Assembly: GCA_033344795.1 (NCBI GenBank)
Contig: JAWPMS010000001.1
Span: forward strand, 3,906,001-3,970,000
Direction: 5' to 3'
Length of the DNA: 64,000 nucleotides
Origin: SHLQ01 sp033344795
GTDB lineage: Bacteria > Actinomycetota > Acidimicrobiia > Acidimicrobiales > SHLQ01
Of this stretch, positions 61,250 to 64,000 are shown piece after piece (the stretch's first letter is position 1; each line of letters starts with the position of its first letter). Position numbers and translations under genes: made by a program. The notes below the pieces were generated by a model. It did no database searches. It saw only the letters and a list, made by a program, of their open reading frames with translations, and was not told the origin of the DNA.

Positions 61250-62129
61250 AAGAAAACAGCTCCTGAATCACCAGTTCGGCCTGGGCCACGACCCGCAGCG
61301 GTTCATCGGCACGACGATTGAGGTACATGGCCATCGAAGCCCCGACATCGGTGATGGCGATGTAGTGGGTGCCCTCGGGTTGGAAAGTTCGAACACCATC
61401 GGGGACGATCGCACTCCCCTCGCCCGATGAGACGAGCCCGAGAATCGTCGTGTACTCGGTGGCCTCGATTTCGGGGTCATACCTCGAGTCCGCCTCTTCG
61501 AACAGCCGCTGAAGTTCCTCGTGCAGCGTTGGCGAGAGCCGACGATCGAAACCGATGAGCAGGCTCGCGTCGATGTCGCGAATGGCGACGGTCTCGTCTC
61601 CGTGGCTCGGATGATCCGGGCCAACCACCAGATAGAGCGGCTCGGCAAGAAATCGATTTGAGACGAGATCGCCATCGGGTGGCGATGTTCTGCTGATCGC
61701 CAGATCGATGTCGCCTGCGTGCAACGCATCCACCTGACGGCTGCTCGACATGATCTGCAGGTCATGTTTGACCTTCGGCCAACGTTGACGGAACGCGCGA
61801 AGGTACCGAGGCATCACCTCGAACGAAGCCGAATCCACGAAGGCCAACCGAAGCAGACCGCCCTCTCCGCTGCGGAACTCCTCCATGACGCGATCGGCGG
61901 AATCGGCGGCGACGATGACCCGCTCGGCCTCGATCCGGAAGACCTCTCCCGCAGCGGTGAGTGCAACTCGGCGAGTGGTGCGATCGAACAGTTTGACGCT
62001 GAGCTCGGTCTCCAGCAGTCGAATCTGCTGACTCAGCGGTGGCTGCGCCATGTGGAGGCGTTCGGCTGCTCGTCCGAAGTGCAGCTCATCAGCGACGGCG
62101 AGGAAGTAGCGAAGCCGCTGCAGGTTCAT
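61221..62129 (-). CDS. LysR-family transcriptional regulator
   Basis: 302 residues. The N-terminal winged helix-turn-helix is standard ('MNLQRLRYFLAVADELHFGR', 'AERLHMAQPPLSQQIRLLE'). The effector domain follows from about residue 90 ('GLLRLAFVDSASFEVMPRYL'). The closing residues SSRHSRSRSG are encoded by the 57-bp repeat and look like a recent replacement of the natural tail. It is divergent from soxB with 79 bases between starts, so control of the sarcosine oxidase genes, perhaps with sarcosine or creatine as ligand, is likely. The ligand is not readable from sequence. Confidence 0.93.
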   Translation of the reverse strand: MNLQRLRYFLAVADELHFGRAAERLHMAQPPLSQQIRLLETELSVKLFDRTTRRVALTAAGEVFRIEAERVIVAADSADRVMEEFRSGEGGLLRLAFVDSASFEVMPRYLRAFRQRWPKVKHDLQIMSSSRQVDALHAGDIDLAISRTSPPDGDLVSNRFLAEPLYLVVGPDHPSHGDETVAIRDIDASLLIGFDRRLSPTLHEELQRLFEEADSRYDPEIEATEYTTILGLVSSGEGSAIVPDGVRTFQPEGTHYIAITDVGASMAMYLNRRADEPLRVVAQAELVIQELFSSRHSRSRSG

Positions 62130-62163
62130 ATGCAGACGATCCTAATGGCTGTCCGATTCATAC

Positions 62164-62184
62164 GGCCAGCCTGCTGACCTGGCC
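62164..62184. promoter_or_regulatory. Candidate operator between lysR and soxB
   Basis: GGCCAG-N9-CTGGCC is a perfect 6-base dyad in the middle of the 79-base divergent region. A longer-range pair, CGATCCTA (62137-62144) and TAGGATCG (62197-62204), flanks it and the right half overlaps the soxB ribosome-binding site. Either could be a LysR binding site. The classic T-N11-A form is not obvious. Confidence 0.4.
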
Positions 62185-62208
62185 GAAAGACTTCCCTAGG
62201 ATCGCCCC

Positions 62209-63516
62209 ATGACCTCCTTGCGCCGCTCCTCGGCTGGGCCCGTCAGGTACAGCGCTGCCACGCTCGCCCGCAAGGGTTTGTCCGGCGACGATTGGCCTCG
62301 CGTCTGGCGCGACCACGATCTGAAATCGACGTACGACGTCGTCATCATCGGCGGAGGCGTCCACGGACTTGCGACCGCCTACTACCTGGCGACGAACCAT
62401 GGCATCACCAACGTGGCCGTCGTCGACAAGGGCTATCTCGGCGGCGGCGGATCTGGGCGAAACACGGCCATCGTCCGCTCGAACTATCTGACGCCCGAGG
62501 GTGTGGCCTTCTACGATCGCTCGCTCACGCTGTACAACAGCATGGCGGCCGACCTGAACATCAACGTCATGTTCAGCGAACGCGGGCACATGACGCTCGC
62601 ACACACCGACAGCGCCCTTCGAACAATGCATTGGCGCGCCGAGGTCAACAAACTCCAGGGCATCGACAGCAGCGTCATCGATCCGAGCGAAGTCAAGAAG
62701 CTCGCGCCGAGCCTCGACGTCAGCTCACACCCCAGGTATCCGATCCTCGGAGCTCTGCACCACCCTCCTGGCGGCATCATTCGCCATGATGCGGTCGTGT
62801 GGGGATACGCGCGTGGCGCCGACCACCGCGGCGTTCACCTCCACCAAAAGACCGAAGTGCTCGACATCTTGTGCGAAGGCGGCGACGGCCCCGAGGGCAA
62901 GGGTGCTGGTGGCAAGGTCACCGGCGTCCGCACGAACCGTGGAGACATCTCGGCACCGATCGTCGTGAATTGCACCGCAGGCTGGGGCTCGTTGATCTCG
63001 AACATGGCGGGAGTGAAACTGCCGATCAATACGCACCCCCTCGAAGCAGCGGTGACCGAACCGGTGAAGGTGTTCCTGCCCACCGTGGTCGTGAGCGGCT
63101 CGTTGCACGTGTACGTGAGCCAAACGGATCGAGGCGAGCTCGTCTTTGGTGCCTCCGTCGATCCGCTCGCCACCTACTCCATGCGTGGTTCGCTCAGCTT
63201 CACCGAGGAGCTTGCGGGCCACATCCTCGAGTTGATGCCAGGAATCTCCAAGATGCGTGTGCTGCGACAGTGGGCCGGATTGTGCGACATGACACCCGAC
63301 TACTCGCCGATCATGGGCTTCACCCCTGTGGAGGGGCATCTGACCGACGTTGGATGGGGCACCTACGGGTTCAAGGCCGGCCCCGTCTCCGGGGAACAGA
63401 TGGCCGAGTGCATCGCCACACACCAAACCCCCAAACTGATCGCGCCCTTCACACTCTCGAGATTCGAAACCGGCGAGCTCGTCGGCGAAAAGGGCGCAGC
63501 GGCGGTGGGTCACTGA
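62209..63516 (+). CDS. soxB: Sarcosine oxidase beta subunit
   Basis: 435 residues from ATG 62209, with AGGA 7 bases upstream. The FAD-binding motif is 'VVIIGGGVHGLATAYYLA'. The 'GGIIRHDAVVWGYARG' region holds the His expected to carry covalent FMN. 'YVSQTDRGELVFGASVDPL' and 'LCDMTPDYSPIMGFTPVEG' are typical of heterotetrameric SoxB. It oxidises sarcosine at FAD and passes electrons to FMN. Its stop overlaps soxD in TGATG. The order soxB-soxD-soxA is the usual one. Confidence 0.95.
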   Translation: MTSLRRSSAGPVRYSAATLARKGLSGDDWPRVWRDHDLKSTYDVVIIGGGVHGLATAYYLATNHGITNVAVVDKGYLGGGGSGRNTAIVRSNYLTPEGVAFYDRSLTLYNSMAADLNINVMFSERGHMTLAHTDSALRTMHWRAEVNKLQGIDSSVIDPSEVKKLAPSLDVSSHPRYPILGALHHPPGGIIRHDAVVWGYARGADHRGVHLHQKTEVLDILCEGGDGPEGKGAGGKVTGVRTNRGDISAPIVVNCTAGWGSLISNMAGVKLPINTHPLEAAVTEPVKVFLPTVVVSGSLHVYVSQTDRGELVFGASVDPLATYSMRGSLSFTEELAGHILELMPGISKMRVLRQWAGLCDMTPDYSPIMGFTPVEGHLTDVGWGTYGFKAGPVSGEQMAECIATHQTPKLIAPFTLSRFETGELVGEKGAAAVGH

Positions 63517-63857
63517 TGCTTCTCGTACCCTGCCCGAACTGCGGGCCACGCAATCAGAGCGACCTTCGCCTCCTCGGAGCGAGCGTTTCTCGCCCCGATC
63601 CCAACACTGCGACACGAGCCGAGTGGGGTGACTATCTGTATCTGCGCGACAACCCCGCGGACTGGATCACGGAATCCTGGTACTGCCGCAGCGGCTGCCG
63701 TCGATATTTCAGCCTGGAACGCCATCAGGCAACCAACGAGTTCCGAGTCCCGGTGTTGCCCGGCAACAAACTCGGTGCGAGCACGTACACCACGATCAGC
63801 GTGGGCAGCTCCGGTAACCAACGCGGTGCCAATGACGAAGATGGAGCCTCGAAATGA
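63516..63857 (+). CDS. soxD: Sarcosine oxidase delta subunit
   Basis: 113 residues from the ATG overlapping the soxB stop; the frame is open upstream but antiparallel to nothing real and runs through soxB. A small zinc-binding subunit: 'MLLVPCPNCGPRNQSDL' carries Cys6 and Cys9, and 'WYCRSGCRRYF' carries Cys57 and Cys61. In characterised SoxD the third ligand is His, so this is a Cys4 variant. 'WGDYLYLRDNP' is a further family block. Its stop overlaps soxA in ATGA. Confidence 0.93.
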   Translation: MLLVPCPNCGPRNQSDLRLLGASVSRPDPNTATRAEWGDYLYLRDNPADWITESWYCRSGCRRYFSLERHQATNEFRVPVLPGNKLGASTYTTISVGSSGNQRGANDEDGASK

Positions 63858-64000
63858 GCCCACTCGACAAGATCGTCCGACGCAACGACGCACCGTCGAT
63901 GAGCCGGCTGCCGCGGCGCGCCGGCGAGGTCATCGACCGATCTCGGCCGATCGCATTCACTTGGAACGGGAAGCCCACGACCGGGTTCGATGGTGACACC
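63854..64000 (+). CDS. soxA: Sarcosine oxidase alpha subunit (N-terminus only)
   Basis: The first 49 residues, running off the window. 'SRLPRRAGEVIDRSRPIAFT' and 'WNGKPTTGFDGDT' match the start of SoxA, where a small ferredoxin-like domain precedes the NAD- and THF-binding domains. SoxA gives 5,10-methylene-THF (or formaldehyde) from the sarcosine methyl group. The ATG overlaps the soxD stop by 4 bases. Confidence 0.92.
   Translation, partial: MSPLDKIVRRNDAPSMSRLPRRAGEVIDRSRPIAFTWNGKPTTGFDGDT

Noticed and set aside
61128..61430. 100-codon plus-strand frame reading through the 57-bp repeat
   Set aside because: It is open only because the repeat unit is a multiple of three and then runs antisense through lysR. 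No ribosome-binding site is seen.
62799..63515. N-terminal extension of soxD inside soxB
   Set aside because: The frame is a shadow of soxB. SoxD begins at the ATG overlapping the soxB stop, which gives the family length.

Overview
The window looks like a chromosomal segment of a high-GC, aerobic actinobacterium, most plausibly a member of the Acidimicrobiia (Ilumatobacter-like). This rests on the menaquinone genes, a DivIVA-type polarity protein, an LCP protein, Thr/Pro-rich and Asp/Ala-rich lipoprotein linkers, a short 'YWMASDGKWYPPE' motif, a multipartite-type sensor kinase, and frequent GTG/TTG starts with 1-4 base gene overlaps. The assignment is an inference from gene content, not from a marker gene. 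I found no insertion sequence, phage, integrase or CRISPR array.

Layout. 1-7.7 kb (minus): the N-terminal two thirds of a NIT/HAMP-type sensor kinase, then glutamate synthase gltB-gltD. 7.8-9.1 kb (plus): an M18 aminopeptidase. 9.1-13.6 kb (minus): a coupled K+ uptake operon, trkA-trkH-trkH. It is followed by 5-formyl-THF cyclo-ligase (minus) and a membrane pyrophosphatase (plus) whose sequence predicts K+ dependence. 16.5-21.6 kb: an unknown protein, a degenerate GGDEF protein coupled to a membrane GGDEF-EAL protein, a PfkB kinase and a DivIVA-like protein. 21.8-32.6 kb: an LCP protein, an M23 peptidase and menD-menH-menC, then three tandem coiled-coil/M15 peptidases on the opposite strand, then menB. 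32.6-37.5 kb: a hydrolase, a molybdopterin oxidoreductase and three tRNA genes (Val, Cys, Gly) around a membrane protein. 37.5-50.2 kb is mostly minus-strand and mixed: two small ORFs, an Fpg-like protein with a damaged zinc finger, metX, an adenine methylase overlapping a DEAD-box helicase, an alkyltransferase-like protein, a class III cyclase, lgt, an acyl-CoA dehydrogenase, a YihY protein, a stand-alone helicase-C-like protein and an L,D-transpeptidase. It is interrupted by a plus-strand serine hydrolase. 50.3-52.1 kb: an MBL-like protein and TerC.

52-64 kb forms a methylated-amine and osmolyte region. It holds proV-proW-proX for glycine betaine type substrates, with a ProW carrying a large extra membrane domain. 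Next are a membrane-anchored unknown, an MFS transporter directly upstream of creatinase, a LysR regulator, and the soxB-soxD-soxA genes of heterotetrameric sarcosine oxidase; soxA runs off the window. Together these predict creatine to sarcosine to glycine plus a one-carbon unit. A perfect 57-bp tandem repeat lies between creatinase and lysR and encodes the last residues of the LysR protein.

The strongest leads are the ProW fusion, the creatine/sarcosine module with its repeat, the degenerate GGDEF and GGDEF-EAL pair, the three CwlO-like M15 paralogues, a tRNA-Val with C33, and several proteins of known folds that have lost expected metal ligands.
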